Source: Scytonema tolypothrichoides VB-61278 (GTDB lineage: Bacteria; Cyanobacteriota; Cyanobacteriia; Cyanobacteriales; Nostocaceae). Taken from it: a stretch of DNA of 64,000 nucleotides. The stretch spans positions 780,732 through 844,731 of the forward strand of contig NZ_JXCA02000002.1 in the NCBI RefSeq assembly GCF_000828085.3, written 5' to 3'. The position numbers were made by a program, and so were the translations under genes. Each line of letters starts with the position of its first letter. Position 1 is the stretch's first letter. Shown piece after piece: positions 8,845 through 16,940 of this stretch. The notes under the pieces were generated by a model. That model was not told where the DNA came from. It saw only the letters and a list, made by a program, of their open reading frames with translations, and ran no database searches.

Positions 8845-9900
8845 ATGGTTACGCTATCTCCTGACCTAAAAGCCAAACTTTCGACTCCTCTAAAAATTGG
8901 TTCTTTTGAGGTGAAAAGTCGGGTTCTCCAGTCGCCTTTGTCCGGGGTGACCGATATGGTCTTTCGTCGCCTGGTGCGTCGCTATGCGCCTGAGTCGATG
9001 ATGTACACGGAGATGGTGAACGCAACCGGATTGCACTATGTCAAACAGTTGCCGAAAATCATGGAGGTAGACCGCAACGAGCGACCAATTAGTATTCAGT
9101 TATTTGACTGTCGCCCAGATTTTCTTGCCGAAGCAGCGGTAAAGGCGGTTGAGGAAGGAGCGGACACCGTTGATATCAATATGGGTTGTCCGGTAAACAA
9201 AATTACAAAAAACGGTGGTGGTTCTTCGCTGTTACGTCAGCCAGAAGTCGCTGAGGCAATCGTTAGGGAAGTTGTAAAGGCAGTTGATGTACCAGTAACA
9301 GTGAAAACCCGTATAGGTTGGAGTGACAAGGAAATCACAATTCTCGACTTTGCCAAGCGGATGCAAGATGCAGGGGCGCAAATGATTACGGTACACGGAC
9401 GTACCCGCGCCCAAGGTTACAATGGCAATGCCCGTTGGGAATGGATTGCTCGCGTTAAGGAAGTTCTTGATATTCCAGTGATAGGTAATGGAGATATTTT
9501 CTCGGTTGAAGCGGCGGTGAAGTGTTTGGAACAAACGGGTGCTGATGGGGTGATGTGTTCCCGTGGAACTTTGGGTTATCCGTTTTTGGCAGGAGAAATT
9601 GATTACTTCCTGAAAACCGGGGAAGAATTACCATCACCAACGCCAATTCAGCGTTTGGAATGTGCTAGAGAACATTTACAAGCTTTGTACGAATACAAAG
9701 GTGACAGGGGAGTGCGTCAAGCACGCAAGCATATGACATGGTACTCGAAAGGCTTTGCTGGTGCTGCTGATTTGCGGGGACAGTTGAGTGTAATAGAGAA
9801 TGTGCAGCAAGGTGTTGATTTGATTGATAGGGCAATAGAGCAGTTGGCGAATGGGTATGAGCTGATTGAAGAAAATCAGTTGGCGATAAGCGGAGCTTAA
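8845..9900 (+). CDS. dusB: tRNA-dihydrouridine synthase (DusB type)
   Basis: A 351-aa FMN enzyme that reduces uridine to dihydrouridine in the D-loop of tRNAs. The TIM-barrel landmarks are present: VLQSPLSGVTDMVFR near residues 28-42, SIQLFDCRPDFL near 83-94, the catalytic-loop signature VDINMGCPVNKI (Cys as general acid, about 112-123), KTRIGW near 153-158, HGRTRAQGYNG near 183-193, and IPVIGNGDI near 212-220 for phosphate binding. Length fits the DusB/Dus subfamily of bacteria. It starts at ATG 8845 and stands alone; the gene behind it begins the accessory island. Confidence 0.93.
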   Translation: MVTLSPDLKAKLSTPLKIGSFEVKSRVLQSPLSGVTDMVFRRLVRRYAPESMMYTEMVNATGLHYVKQLPKIMEVDRNERPISIQLFDCRPDFLAEAAVKAVEEGADTVDINMGCPVNKITKNGGGSSLLRQPEVAEAIVREVVKAVDVPVTVKTRIGWSDKEITILDFAKRMQDAGAQMITVHGRTRAQGYNGNARWEWIARVKEVLDIPVIGNGDIFSVEAAVKCLEQTGADGVMCSRGTLGYPFLAGEIDYFLKTGEELPSPTPIQRLECAREHLQALYEYKGDRGVRQARKHMTWYSKGFAGAADLRGQLSVIENVQQGVDLIDRAIEQLANGYELIEENQLAISGA

Positions 9901-10055
9901 GCATAAAGGCTTATCGCACAGTAAGTTCATTGCCTCATGTCGGGTAGCTGATAAAAATGGGATGAGATTAATTAAGGAGAGGGTATGGAAAGATAAGCCG
10001 ACGTGTGTTTATGCAATTGAATGCAGTATTCTGAGTTTGTATGGAGTCTCCTTTT

Positions 10056-10298
10056 ATGCCCCACGCTCTCAAAGCAATTTACCGTAACGGCGCATTCGTT
10101 CTGCAAACCCCGTGCAACTTACCTGATGGTGCTGAGGTTGAATTATTCATTCAATCACCCCAACTTATATCACCACCAATCTCCGATTTAGAAACTAAGC
10201 AACATTTTCTAAAATCGTTGGTTGAGCGAATGCAGCAAAATCCAATTCCACTGGATGCTCCTCGTTTCACACGGGAGATGTTGCATGAACGCGGTTGA
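10056..10298 (+). CDS. AF2212/DUF104-type antitoxin
   Basis: A short antitoxin-like protein (80 aa from this start). The N-terminal beta-strand motif HALKAIYRNGAFVLQTPCNLPDGAEVELFI is typical of AF2212-like (DUF104) proteins, which pair with PIN toxins. The helical C-terminus with ETKQHFLKSLVERMQQNPI would wrap the toxin. ATG 10056 is preferred over ATG 10041 because GGAG lies 9 bases before it and family members begin at this Met. It overlaps the downstream PIN gene by 14 bp, which suggests translational coupling. Confidence 0.78.
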   Translation: MPHALKAIYRNGAFVLQTPCNLPDGAEVELFIQSPQLISPPISDLETKQHFLKSLVERMQQNPIPLDAPRFTREMLHERG

Positions 10299-10692
10299 CA
10301 CCAACATCTTGATTTATGTCAACGATCCTCGCGATCCGGCGAAACAAGGAATAGCAGCTTCTCTGGTGTCATCTTTGACTGATGGTGTCCTATTGTGGCA
10401 AGTTGCGTGTGAGTATTTGGCAGCCAGCCGCAAGTTGGAACCATTGGGATACGATAAAGTACAAGCATGGCAGTATATTCGTGACTTGCAACAGGTTTGG
10501 CATACTGCTTTACCAACATGGAGTGTTCTGAATCAAGCAGAGGATTTGCTCAAGCGCTTCAGTTTGTCATATTGGGATGCGATGATTGTCGCTGCTTGTT
10601 TGGAAGCAAATGTTCAAACTCTTTACACAGAGGATTTTGGGTACTCAAATATTGATGGATTGGGTATTGTCAATCCATTCAAAGTTCCTTAA
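10285..10692 (+). CDS. PIN-domain ribonuclease toxin (VapC-like)
   Basis: A 135-aa PIN-domain protein, probably a Mg-dependent RNase that inhibits translation unless bound by the antitoxin encoded just upstream. The PIN acidic residues are visible: Asp in AVDTNIL (residue 5), Glu in ACEYLAA (about 45), Asp in YWDAMIVAA (about 97) and Asp in YTEDFGY (about 115). The start at ATG 10285 begins directly with the first catalytic strand, as usual for VapC; starts further upstream in the same frame would add non-family sequence. It overlaps the antitoxin gene by 14 bp. The target RNA is unknown. Confidence 0.87.
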   Translation: MNAVDTNILIYVNDPRDPAKQGIAASLVSSLTDGVLLWQVACEYLAASRKLEPLGYDKVQAWQYIRDLQQVWHTALPTWSVLNQAEDLLKRFSLSYWDAMIVAACLEANVQTLYTEDFGYSNIDGLGIVNPFKVP

Positions 10693-10956
10693 GTTGGCGT
10701 GGCATAACAAATCGTCGGAAATGCAAGGTTATTGGTAGGAATGATATCATCTTGGTTCAGTATTCTTACACTAAGTTCAATCTAGTAGGACATAATTTAT
10801 AAAAACCGTATTTTCATTCCTCATGGAACTTGCGTTGAATAAGCGTTTTACAGAAAACAAAAACACGGTTTTTAACGATCAAGGACTACTAGCCTTGTCG
10901 CAAAACAGTTGTTCGTAGGCAATATATTCTAAGAAGTAATAAGGGAGTGAAACCGT
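10693..10956. other. Short spacer between two TA modules
   Basis: This 264-bp AT-rich stretch separates the first and second toxin-antitoxin pairs. It probably holds the promoter and operator of the second pair, with AAGGGAG as a ribosome-binding site 9 bases before its ATG at 10957. No further gene was seen. Confidence 0.4.
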
Positions 10957-11181
10957 ATGTCGGACTTACTTAGAAGAATTACAATTAACCCCAAGCAGTG
11001 TGGTGGTCGTCCCTGTATCCGGGGCATGAGAATTCGGGTATCAGATGTGCTGGACTTGTTTGCGGCTGGACTGAGTGCCGAACAGATTTTGGAAGAAATG
11101 CCCGATCTTGAGGCGGATGATCTTAAAGCAGCACTTATGTACGCTTCACGTAAACTCAACCATGCGGTTTTGGTTGCATGA
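10957..11181 (+). CDS. DUF433 antitoxin
   Basis: A 74-aa protein matching the DUF433 family: ITINPKQCGGRPCIRGMRIRV at the start and the helix-turn-helix-like LDLFAAGLSAEQILEEMPDL in the middle. DUF433 proteins are commonly encoded directly before DUF5615 PIN-like toxins and act as DNA-binding antitoxins. AAGGGAG precedes the ATG at good spacing. The stop overlaps the next gene by 4 bp (ATGA), so the pair is translationally coupled. Confidence 0.88.
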   Translation: MSDLLRRITINPKQCGGRPCIRGMRIRVSDVLDLFAAGLSAEQILEEMPDLEADDLKAALMYASRKLNHAVLVA

Positions 11182-11519
11182 TGACGATCTGGGTAGATGC
11201 ACATCTTTCACCTGCAATCGCTACTTGGATCACCATCACATTCAGCATAACGGCATTAGCTTTGCGTGATCTTGGACTCAGAGATGCCGAAGATGCTGAG
11301 ATTTTCCAGGCTGCGAAAGCTGAAGGAGTGATCTTGATGACTAAAGACAGCGACTTTGTTGACTTGGTTGATCGTCTTGGAACACCACCACAAATTATCT
11401 GGTTAACGTGTGGTAATACTTCAAATGCCCGATTGAGAGAGATTCTGAGTGTGACATTGCCAGAAGCATTAAAGCTTTTGCGATCAGGCGAAGCATTAGT
11501 CGAAATCACTGGGAATTAG
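11178..11519 (+). CDS. DUF5615 PIN-like toxin
   Basis: A 113-aa PIN-like (DUF5615, Mut7-C-related) protein. It shows WVDAHLSPAIATWI (Asp at about residue 6), LRDLGLRDAEDAEIFQAAKA, then VILMTKDSDFVDLV with the second acidic cluster, and IIWLTCGNTSNARL typical of the family. It overlaps the DUF433 gene by 4 bp and completes the toxin-antitoxin module. ATG 11178 and ATG 11181 are both possible starts. RNase activity is inferred from the fold family. Confidence 0.87.
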   Translation: MMTIWVDAHLSPAIATWITITFSITALALRDLGLRDAEDAEIFQAAKAEGVILMTKDSDFVDLVDRLGTPPQIIWLTCGNTSNARLREILSVTLPEALKLLRSGEALVEITGN

Positions 11520-11540
11520 CAGCGCAGGCTAACAAATCGG

Positions 11541-11792
11541 TCAACTTGAAATATTCTCTTGTTCTTCTTCTTCTTGTGCTTCTAAAAGGTGAGTTGCTTT
11601 GCTACCTAGCAATCCAAAGATAGCACCGACGCCTGTTTGCCAAGTTGCAGTGCTGTTTTCTAGAACTCGCACCTGATACTCGGATAATTTAGGTTGAGAA
11701 GCTAGCCATAAGGATGTACCACCAGAAAGCATAGTTAAAGACAGAACAGTGGAGAAGACTAAGTGGAAAGCTGATACTTTAGAAGTTTTCAT
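11541..11792 (-). CDS. Small membrane protein of unknown function
   Basis: An 83-aa protein on the strand opposite the TA genes. Residues 8-31 form a hydrophobic segment (FHLVFSTVLSLTMLSGGTSLWLA), and a second weak one lies at about 52-62 (TGVGAIFGLLG). The C-terminus is acidic (EAQEEEEQENISS). The organisation resembles small cyanobacterial membrane proteins of no known role. A promoter for it would lie in 11793-11950. I do not recognise a family. Confidence 0.55.
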   Translation of the reverse strand: MKTSKVSAFHLVFSTVLSLTMLSGGTSLWLASQPKLSEYQVRVLENSTATWQTGVGAIFGLLGSKATHLLEAQEEEEQENISS

Positions 11793-11950
11793 TGTTAATT
11801 TTTTTTGTTTTGGTTTACAGTTTCCATCTTCTGCTAAATTCCTCTAAAGTTCAGTCTGAGCAAGGCTTTCATTCACTATGAGTTTGGAATGAGTTCAATA
11901 TGACTTTTGTGTGCAAACGCTAAAATGATGAGAAGTCTTATGGTTGAGGT

Positions 11951-14314
11951 ATGGTGGGGCGATCGCTCAAAGCATCCCAAGAAGGTATCGACAAAGCAAA
12001 TTCCGCACTAACCACTAAATCTTGGAGTCGTCAAGATTTAGCAGAAAAGGTAGTCATAGAGAACAAAACGGGTAAAAATACAAAAGGTATTGATATTCAA
12101 ACTGTTCACAAGTTTTTTACTGGTAAGACTGTTGATCGAAAATTCTTCGTCAGTATTTGTAAAACGCTAGAACTGGACTGGCAAGAAATTGCAGAGTCAC
12201 CCCCAAAAAACCAATCCCAGCCTGAGAAAAAGAACGAAGAAAAGAGTTCTGAGAAAATTTCTGATATTGATAAATTGGTCCAGCAGGTGAGACAGCACTG
12301 CTGCGAAAAAATCCAACACCTCTACAGCAAAATTCAATTGTTGAATCGTAAGCAGATTGATGTAGACAAGCTTTACGTGGATGTCTACGTGTTGAAGAAC
12401 CTTTCTAGTATGTGTGTTGCTACCATTGATGGACTGCTGAAAGGCTCAAACTTACGAGATGAATTTGACCGCTTTGGATTGGGAAAGCGTGGAGAGAAAT
12501 TGCCCGGATTTGAAGTTGCAGCCAATTCTTTAAAATTGATGGTGTTGGGTAAACCAGGATCAGGCAAAAGCACATTTTTACGACACTTGGCTGTTGACTG
12601 TTGCAAGGGGAAGTTTCAGGCTGATCTTATCCCGATTTTGGTTGAATTGAGATCCATCAAAACCGCCAGTCAGTTCGATCTACTGAACTACATTCATGAA
12701 GAATCTGATTTATCTGATGAGGAGCAAACCAAACAAATCTTGAAGCAGGGTAAAGTCTTAATTTTACTGGATGGTTTGGATGAAGTGCCTAGTCAGTCGC
12801 GGCGAGATGTCCTAGATCATATTTCTGAGTTTTCCCAGCAGTATTACAAAAATCGCTTTATCCTGACTTGCCGGACGCAAACAACAGAATATACTTTACA
12901 AACATTCGATTACGTTGAGGTTGCTGATTTCAAGAAAAAGCAAGTGGAAAGCTTTGTTCAAAACTGGTTTGCGACATCAGTTCAGACATCTGAGGAGGGG
13001 CAAAAGCTAAAAGAAGATTTCATAGAAAAGCTATGCCAAAACAACCAAATAGCTGAACTAGCCGTCACGCCAATTCTGCTGAGTTTGACTTGCTGGGTTT
13101 TCAGTGAGTTGAAAGATTTACCCTCTAGGCGTTCCGCATTGTATACAAAAGGACTCAATCTGTTATTGCAGCAGTGGGATGAACAAAGGGGAATCTACCG
13201 GGAAGTTGGCACTGAACGTTACCGAAAGTTGTCACCCCAAGAAAAGCAAAAACTTCTGAGTTACGTGGCTCATCGTAAGTTTGAGCAAAAGCAATTTGTG
13301 TTGTTTGAAGAAAATGAACTTCAAAGATACATTGCTGAGTATCTCAAGGATATTTCAACTCAGGACAGTAAACAGGTGCTAGAAGCGATAGAGGCGCAGC
13401 ATGGATTATTCATTGAACGGGCGCAGGGCATTTACTCTTTCTCGCATCTGACATTTCAGGAATATTTAACTGCCCAATACATTATTGACCATCAGCAACT
13501 TGAGAACTTGGTTGCAGAACACCTCGCAGATAAACGCTGGCGAGAGGTATTTTTGCTGGTAGCAGATTTGATGGGTGAGAGTGCAGGTGATTTGTTGTTG
13601 TTAATGCAAAAGGAAGCGCAAAACTACATTAACACACCTAAATTGCAAGAACTATTACGCTGGGCAGATGAAGTCACAGCTGGATCGGCTGGAGATGTAA
13701 AGCCGGTGGGTAAACGTGCGTTGGCACTTGCCATCGCCCACACGAACAGTTACGCCAACACCTATGGCTACGACTACGACAACACCTACGACTACGACTA
13801 CGCCAACACCTACGCCAACACTTACGCCGAGGCCATCGCCAACACCGATTTCACAGCCTACGCCGAGGCCATCATCCACGCCGGCTTCAACGTCTACGAC
13901 TTCGGCGGCAGCTACGACGCCAGCACGCCCGACCCCTACGACGTCGCCAAAGCCGTTGCCAGCGTCTACCCCGACGCCATAGATCTTACTCGTGATCTCG
14001 AAAAACTAAAAATCTTCAATAATTTTAACTCTACTGAGCTAATTAAGCAACTCGAAGCACAAAAATCTCACATTTATGATGGGAAACAGCTACAGAAAGA
14101 ACGTCAAAAATTTGCTGAATCTCTCCAAGAATCTTTGTTCAATGCCTTCAATCTTACACGGAAAAAAGTCGATTTATCTGAGGACGAAATTAGTAGACTG
14201 GATAGTTATCTTTATGCTAATTCCCTAATTATCCTGTGTAAACAAGCAGCGTTGGAAGTGCCGTCCAAAATCTGGGAAGCCATTGAGGAGCGGATGTTGT
14301 TGATAGATAGCTGA
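11951..14314 (+). CDS. NACHT-domain NLR-like protein with N-terminal HTH-like domain and C-terminal tandem-repeat segment
   Basis: A 787-aa STAND NTPase. Residues 5-80 form the HTH-like N-terminal domain known from cyanobacterial NACHT proteins (RSLKASQEGIDKANSAL...TVHKFFTGKTVDRKFF...LELDWQEI). A charged linker and helical region follow (85-190). The NACHT ATPase has Walker A GKPGSGKST at about 199-207, Walker B LILLDGLDEVP at about 270-280 and the downstream FILTCRTQ sensor. A helical arm with FSHLTFQEYLTAQYII (about 496-511) is typical of bacterial NACHT proteins. Residues about 594-676 are a Tyr/Asn/Asp/Ala-rich tandem repeat with a sharply different codon pattern; the C-terminus is helical. 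Related bacterial NACHT proteins have antiphage activity, and the adjacent TA genes fit a defence role, but no effector domain with a known toxic activity was recognised. Start ATG 11951. Confidence 0.88.
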   Translation: MVGRSLKASQEGIDKANSALTTKSWSRQDLAEKVVIENKTGKNTKGIDIQTVHKFFTGKTVDRKFFVSICKTLELDWQEIAESPPKNQSQPEKKNEEKSSEKISDIDKLVQQVRQHCCEKIQHLYSKIQLLNRKQIDVDKLYVDVYVLKNLSSMCVATIDGLLKGSNLRDEFDRFGLGKRGEKLPGFEVAANSLKLMVLGKPGSGKSTFLRHLAVDCCKGKFQADLIPILVELRSIKTASQFDLLNYIHEESDLSDEEQTKQILKQGKVLILLDGLDEVPSQSRRDVLDHISEFSQQYYKNRFILTCRTQTTEYTLQTFDYVEVADFKKKQVESFVQNWFATSVQTSEEGQKLKEDFIEKLCQNNQIAELAVTPILLSLTCWVFSELKDLPSRRSALYTKGLNLLLQQWDEQRGIYREVGTERYRKLSPQEKQKLLSYVAHRKFEQKQFVLFEENELQRYIAEYLKDISTQDSKQVLEAIEAQHGLFIERAQGIYSFSHLTFQEYLTAQYIIDHQQLENLVAEHLADKRWREVFLLVADLMGESAGDLLLLMQKEAQNYINTPKLQELLRWADEVTAGSAGDVKPVGKRALALAIAHTNSYANTYGYDYDNTYDYDYANTYANTYAEAIANTDFTAYAEAIIHAGFNVYDFGGSYDASTPDPYDVAKAVASVYPDAIDLTRDLEKLKIFNNFNSTELIKQLEAQKSHIYDGKQLQKERQKFAESLQESLFNAFNLTRKKVDLSEDEISRLDSYLYANSLIILCKQAALEVPSKIWEAIEERMLLIDS
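13738..13980 (+). repeat. GC-rich in-frame minisatellite inside the NACHT gene
   Basis: About 240 bp built from variants of TACGCCAACACC and TACGACTACGAC units, encoding Tyr-Ala-Asn-Thr and Tyr-Asp repeats. Nearly every codon ends in C, whereas the flanking parts of the same gene use mostly A/T-ending codons. The repeat therefore appears to have grown by local duplication and to be homogenised at DNA level. It gradually diverges toward its 3' end (Ala-Glu-Ala-Ile, Phe-Asn-Val-Tyr-Asp). The total length is a multiple of 3, so the reading frame is kept. Confidence 0.8.
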
Positions 14315-14418
14315 ATATTGATTGTGCTGTTAGACGATTCACGCGAACAGTGCTTGCACATCTAAGATTAGGATAGCCATTAGAATTGAAACAACGCTTA
14401 CCTTTACAGCAGCAACCC

Positions 14419-14724
14419 ATGCTAAAAACAGTCCAAGGTATTTATCAAAATGGACAAATTGAACTCACTGAGATACCACAGAATGTGAGCGATCGCGTCC
14501 AAGTTCTGGTCACCTTTGTTGATCCTAGTAAAATCGATTCTACCAAACTACGCCAATTGATTGACCAACTCGAAACCATTGCAGGTATTCAGCAGGGCTT
14601 TGAAGAAGTCAACGCTGGGCAAACTCGTCCTGTCGGAGATTTCACCCAAAAGCAGTTTGGGATAACGCCGACGATGATGTTTTTGCCCAGCTACCACAGT
14701 GAAAACTGGAGTTTAGAGCAATGA
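14419..14724 (+). CDS. AF2212/DUF104-like orphan antitoxin, possibly altered at its C-terminus
   Basis: A 101-aa protein from ATG 14419. MLKTVQGIYQNGQIELTEIP is the characteristic N-terminal strand of AF2212-type antitoxins, and QQGFEEVNAGQTRPVGDF resembles the toxin-contacting C-terminal part. The last about 20 residues (from TPTMMFLPS) do not look like the family. In another frame the same DNA reads NADDDVFAQLPQ then stop, so a frameshift near 14665 is possible. No PIN gene follows; instead the stop overlaps the start of the DOPA-dioxygenase-like gene by 4 bp. It may be a solitary or decaying antitoxin. Extension to TTG 14386 is less likely. Confidence 0.6.
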   Translation: MLKTVQGIYQNGQIELTEIPQNVSDRVQVLVTFVDPSKIDSTKLRQLIDQLETIAGIQQGFEEVNAGQTRPVGDFTQKQFGITPTMMFLPSYHSENWSLEQ

Positions 14725-15077
14725 CACAAGATACTACCGAAATCACTGGTTTTCACGCTCATGTCTACTATGATACCGCAAATCGTGATGTAGCTGAACG
14801 TGTACGTGAAGGATTAGGTGCAAGATTTGACGTGCGGCTTGGGCGCTGGCATGATAAACCCATTGGTCCGCATCCAAAGGCAATGTATCAAGTTGCATTC
14901 TTACCGAATCAGTTTGAGAAAGTTGTTCCCTGGTTAATGCTCAATCATGAGGGATTGGATATTTTAATCCACCCCGAGACGGGCGATGATGTCAAAGACC
15001 ACACCGAACATGCTTTATGGTTGGGAGAGAAACTAAAGCTTAATATTGGGTTTCTTCAACAGATTGAAAAAACCTAA
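14721..15077 (+). CDS. DOPA 4,5-dioxygenase family protein
   Basis: A 118-aa small cytosolic protein of the DOPA 4,5-dioxygenase-like family. Two His pairs expected to bind iron are visible: FHAHVYYD near residues 11-18 and LNHEGLDILIHPETG near 74-88, with further conserved-looking PIGPHPKAMYQVAF and HTEHALWLG. Plant and fungal relatives open the catechol ring, but the bacterial versions have mostly unknown substrates. It overlaps the previous gene by 4 bp (ATGA), implying coupled translation with the antitoxin-like gene. A short gap then leads to the convergent ndhD1 gene. Confidence 0.85.
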   Translation: MTQDTTEITGFHAHVYYDTANRDVAERVREGLGARFDVRLGRWHDKPIGPHPKAMYQVAFLPNQFEKVVPWLMLNHEGLDILIHPETGDDVKDHTEHALWLGEKLKLNIGFLQQIEKT

Positions 15078-15136
15078 CAAAAAAAGAGCAGGTATAAAAC
15101 CCGCCCACTAAGAAATATTGATTTGAAATCAACAAC

Positions 15137-16708
15137 CTAATTCCCAATCTCCGGCGCATTAAATGATAGCGCTGGCGCTTTTTGACCCGCCAAAGCAGGA
15201 AGAGAATTACGCAGCCGCGTCGTCAACTGCACAGTTGTCGCATCGTACACCTGAGTCAGCATCTTGGGATACAAACCAATACCAATAATTGGTATTAACA
15301 AGCAGGCGATGATGAAGATTTCGCGGGGTTCGGCATCTATGAGTTTCTGGTGAGAAACTAATTCTTTGTTTTCTTCACCATAGAAAATCTCCCGCAGCAT
15401 TGACAGCAAATAAATCGGAGTTAAAATCACCCCAACTGCCATCAACAACACCACAATAACTTTGAAAGTGGGGTTATAGGCATCGCTGGTGGCAAAGCCA
15501 ACGAATACCATCAACTCAGCAACGAAACCGCTCATTCCTGGCAAGGCTAAGGATGCCATAGAACATGTTGTCCACATGGCAAACATTTTGCCCATTTTCT
15601 TACCAACACCGCCCATTTCATCCAACATGAGGGTGTGAGTACGGTCATATGTTGCCCCTACTAGGAAGAACAAACTTGCCCCAATCAAACCGTGGGAAAC
15701 CATTTGCAACATTGCCCCATTCAAACCCAAGTCGGTGAAGGAAGCAATACCAATTGCCACAAAGCCCATGTGAGAAATTGAGGAGTAGGCAATTTTCCGC
15801 TTCAAGTTGCGCTGGGCAAATGATGTCAGGGCGGCGTAGATAATATTAACTATCCCCAAAATCACTAACACCGGGGCAAAATAAGCGTGGGCATCGGGAA
15901 GCATTTGGGCATTCATGCGAATAAGCGCGTAACCGCCCATTTTCAGCAGAACACCTGCCAGCAACATATGCACGGGGGCTGTCGCTTCACCGTGGGCATC
16001 TGGTAGCCAAGTATGCAACGGGAAGATCGGAAGTTTGACAGCGTAGGCAATCAAGAAAGCAGCGTACAGCCAAAGTTGGAGATTGAGGCTGAAACCTTTG
16101 GCAGCAAGCGTTTGCATATCAAAAGTGATCGTATCACCATGAAATGCCATCGTTAAGCCAGCGAGCAAAATAAACAGCGAACCACCAGCAGTGTACAAAA
16201 TAAACTTAGTCGCTGCATATTGCCGCTTTTTGCCTCCCCAAATCGAAAGCAGAATGTATATCGGCACCAGTTCGAGTTCCCACACCAGGAAAAACAACAG
16301 CATATCCTGGACGGCGAAAACGGCAATCTGACCGCCATACATCGCTAATATCAAAAAGTAAAACAGCTTGGGCTTGAGTGTCACCGGCCAAGCTGCTAGC
16401 ATCGCCAGCGTGGTAATGAATCCAGTCAAAATTATCAGGGGCATAGACAAGCCATCTGCCCCTACCGACCAATTCAAACCGATCTGTGGAAGCCAGCTGT
16501 AACTCTCAAAGAGTTGCAAATCTGGATTGGAGAAATCATACCCAGTATAAAAAGCAATCACGATCAGTGCAAAATCTATCAGCCCTATGATCAGGCTATA
16601 CCAGCGCACTGTTTTGCCATCTTTATCTGGAATGAAGGGAATTAGCAGTGACGCCGCTATCGGAAATAGAATAATCGTCGTCAGCCAAGGAAAATTTGCT
16701 GTATTCAT
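15137..16708 (-). CDS. ndhD1: NAD(P)H-quinone oxidoreductase subunit 4 (NdhD1)
   Basis: A 523-aa polytopic membrane subunit of thylakoid NDH-1, homologous to antiporter-type proton-pumping subunits. It takes part in respiration and cyclic electron flow around photosystem I. Some 14 hydrophobic segments are visible. Hallmarks are the Glu in [15 protein letters not shown] (about residue 144), the Lys in [22 protein letters not shown] (about 222-243), [10 protein letters not shown] and [14 protein letters not shown]. Length and sequence fit the NdhD1/2 type (NDH-1L) rather than the CO2-uptake NdhD3/4 types. ndhF1 lies 232 bp upstream on the same strand. Confidence 0.95.
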   Translation of the reverse strand: MNTANFPWLTTIILFPIAASLLIPFIPDKDGKTVRWYSLIIGLIDFALIVIAFYTGYDFSNPDLQLFESYSWLPQIGLNWSVGADGLSMPLIILTGFITTLAMLAAWPVTLKPKLFYFLILAMYGGQIAVFAVQDMLLFFLVWELELVPIYILLSIWGGKKRQYAATKFILYTAGGSLFILLAGLTMAFHGDTITFDMQTLAAKGFSLNLQLWLYAAFLIAYAVKLPIFPLHTWLPDAHGEATAPVHMLLAGVLLKMGGYALIRMNAQMLPDAHAYFAPVLVILGIVNIIYAALTSFAQRNLKRKIAYSSISHMGFVAIGIASFTDLGLNGAMLQMVSHGLIGASLFFLVGATYDRTHTLMLDEMGGVGKKMGKMFAMWTTCSMASLALPGMSGFVAELMVFVGFATSDAYNPTFKVIVVLLMAVGVILTPIYLLSMLREIFYGEENKELVSHQKLIDAEPREIFIIACLLIPIIGIGLYPKMLTQVYDATTVQLTTRLRNSLPALAGQKAPALSFNAPEIGN

Positions 16709-16940
16709 CGCAGGTTGTTAGGCAGCAATAATAATGGTCGGCTATCAACTACTAGCTATTTACTAGCAGTTTTTGCAGGCATTGGTCTTCATTCTTAGGT
16801 TTATTTAATAAAAGTAAAGAAAGATGAAGGGAGGTCAATACATCCTTCATCCTTCATCTAATGACCACATACTTTTGCGGTTAACTACTAACCGCCAAGC
16901 ATTTGTGTAGTGTAGAGACGTAGCATGCTACGTCTCTAAA
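16709..16940. other. ndhF1-ndhD1 spacer
   Basis: A 232-bp spacer containing a 26-bp perfect palindrome next to the ndhF1 stop (listed separately) and AT-rich sequence. No gene. It may carry a processing or attenuation site between the two ndh genes, or a separate promoter for ndhD1. Confidence 0.4.
16913..16938. repeat. 26-bp perfect palindrome (TAGAGACGTAGCA family)
   Basis: The 13-base half-site TAGAGACGTAGCA is followed directly by its reverse complement. It lies 2 bp beyond the ndhF1 stop codon. The same repeat family appears as a partial copy at 62342-62360 (GTAGAGACGTTGCATGCAAC). In RNA it would form a 13-bp stem with no T-run after it, which suggests a dispersed palindrome that might stabilise the mRNA 3' end rather than a classical terminator. 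Confidence 0.75.

Noticed and set aside
13716..13982. Open frames on both strands over the NACHT repeat (Thr/Pro-rich on the plus strand, Gly/Val-rich on the minus strand)
   Set aside because: They are by-products of the in-frame TACGCCAACACC-type repeat of the NACHT gene and have no family features or ribosome-binding site.
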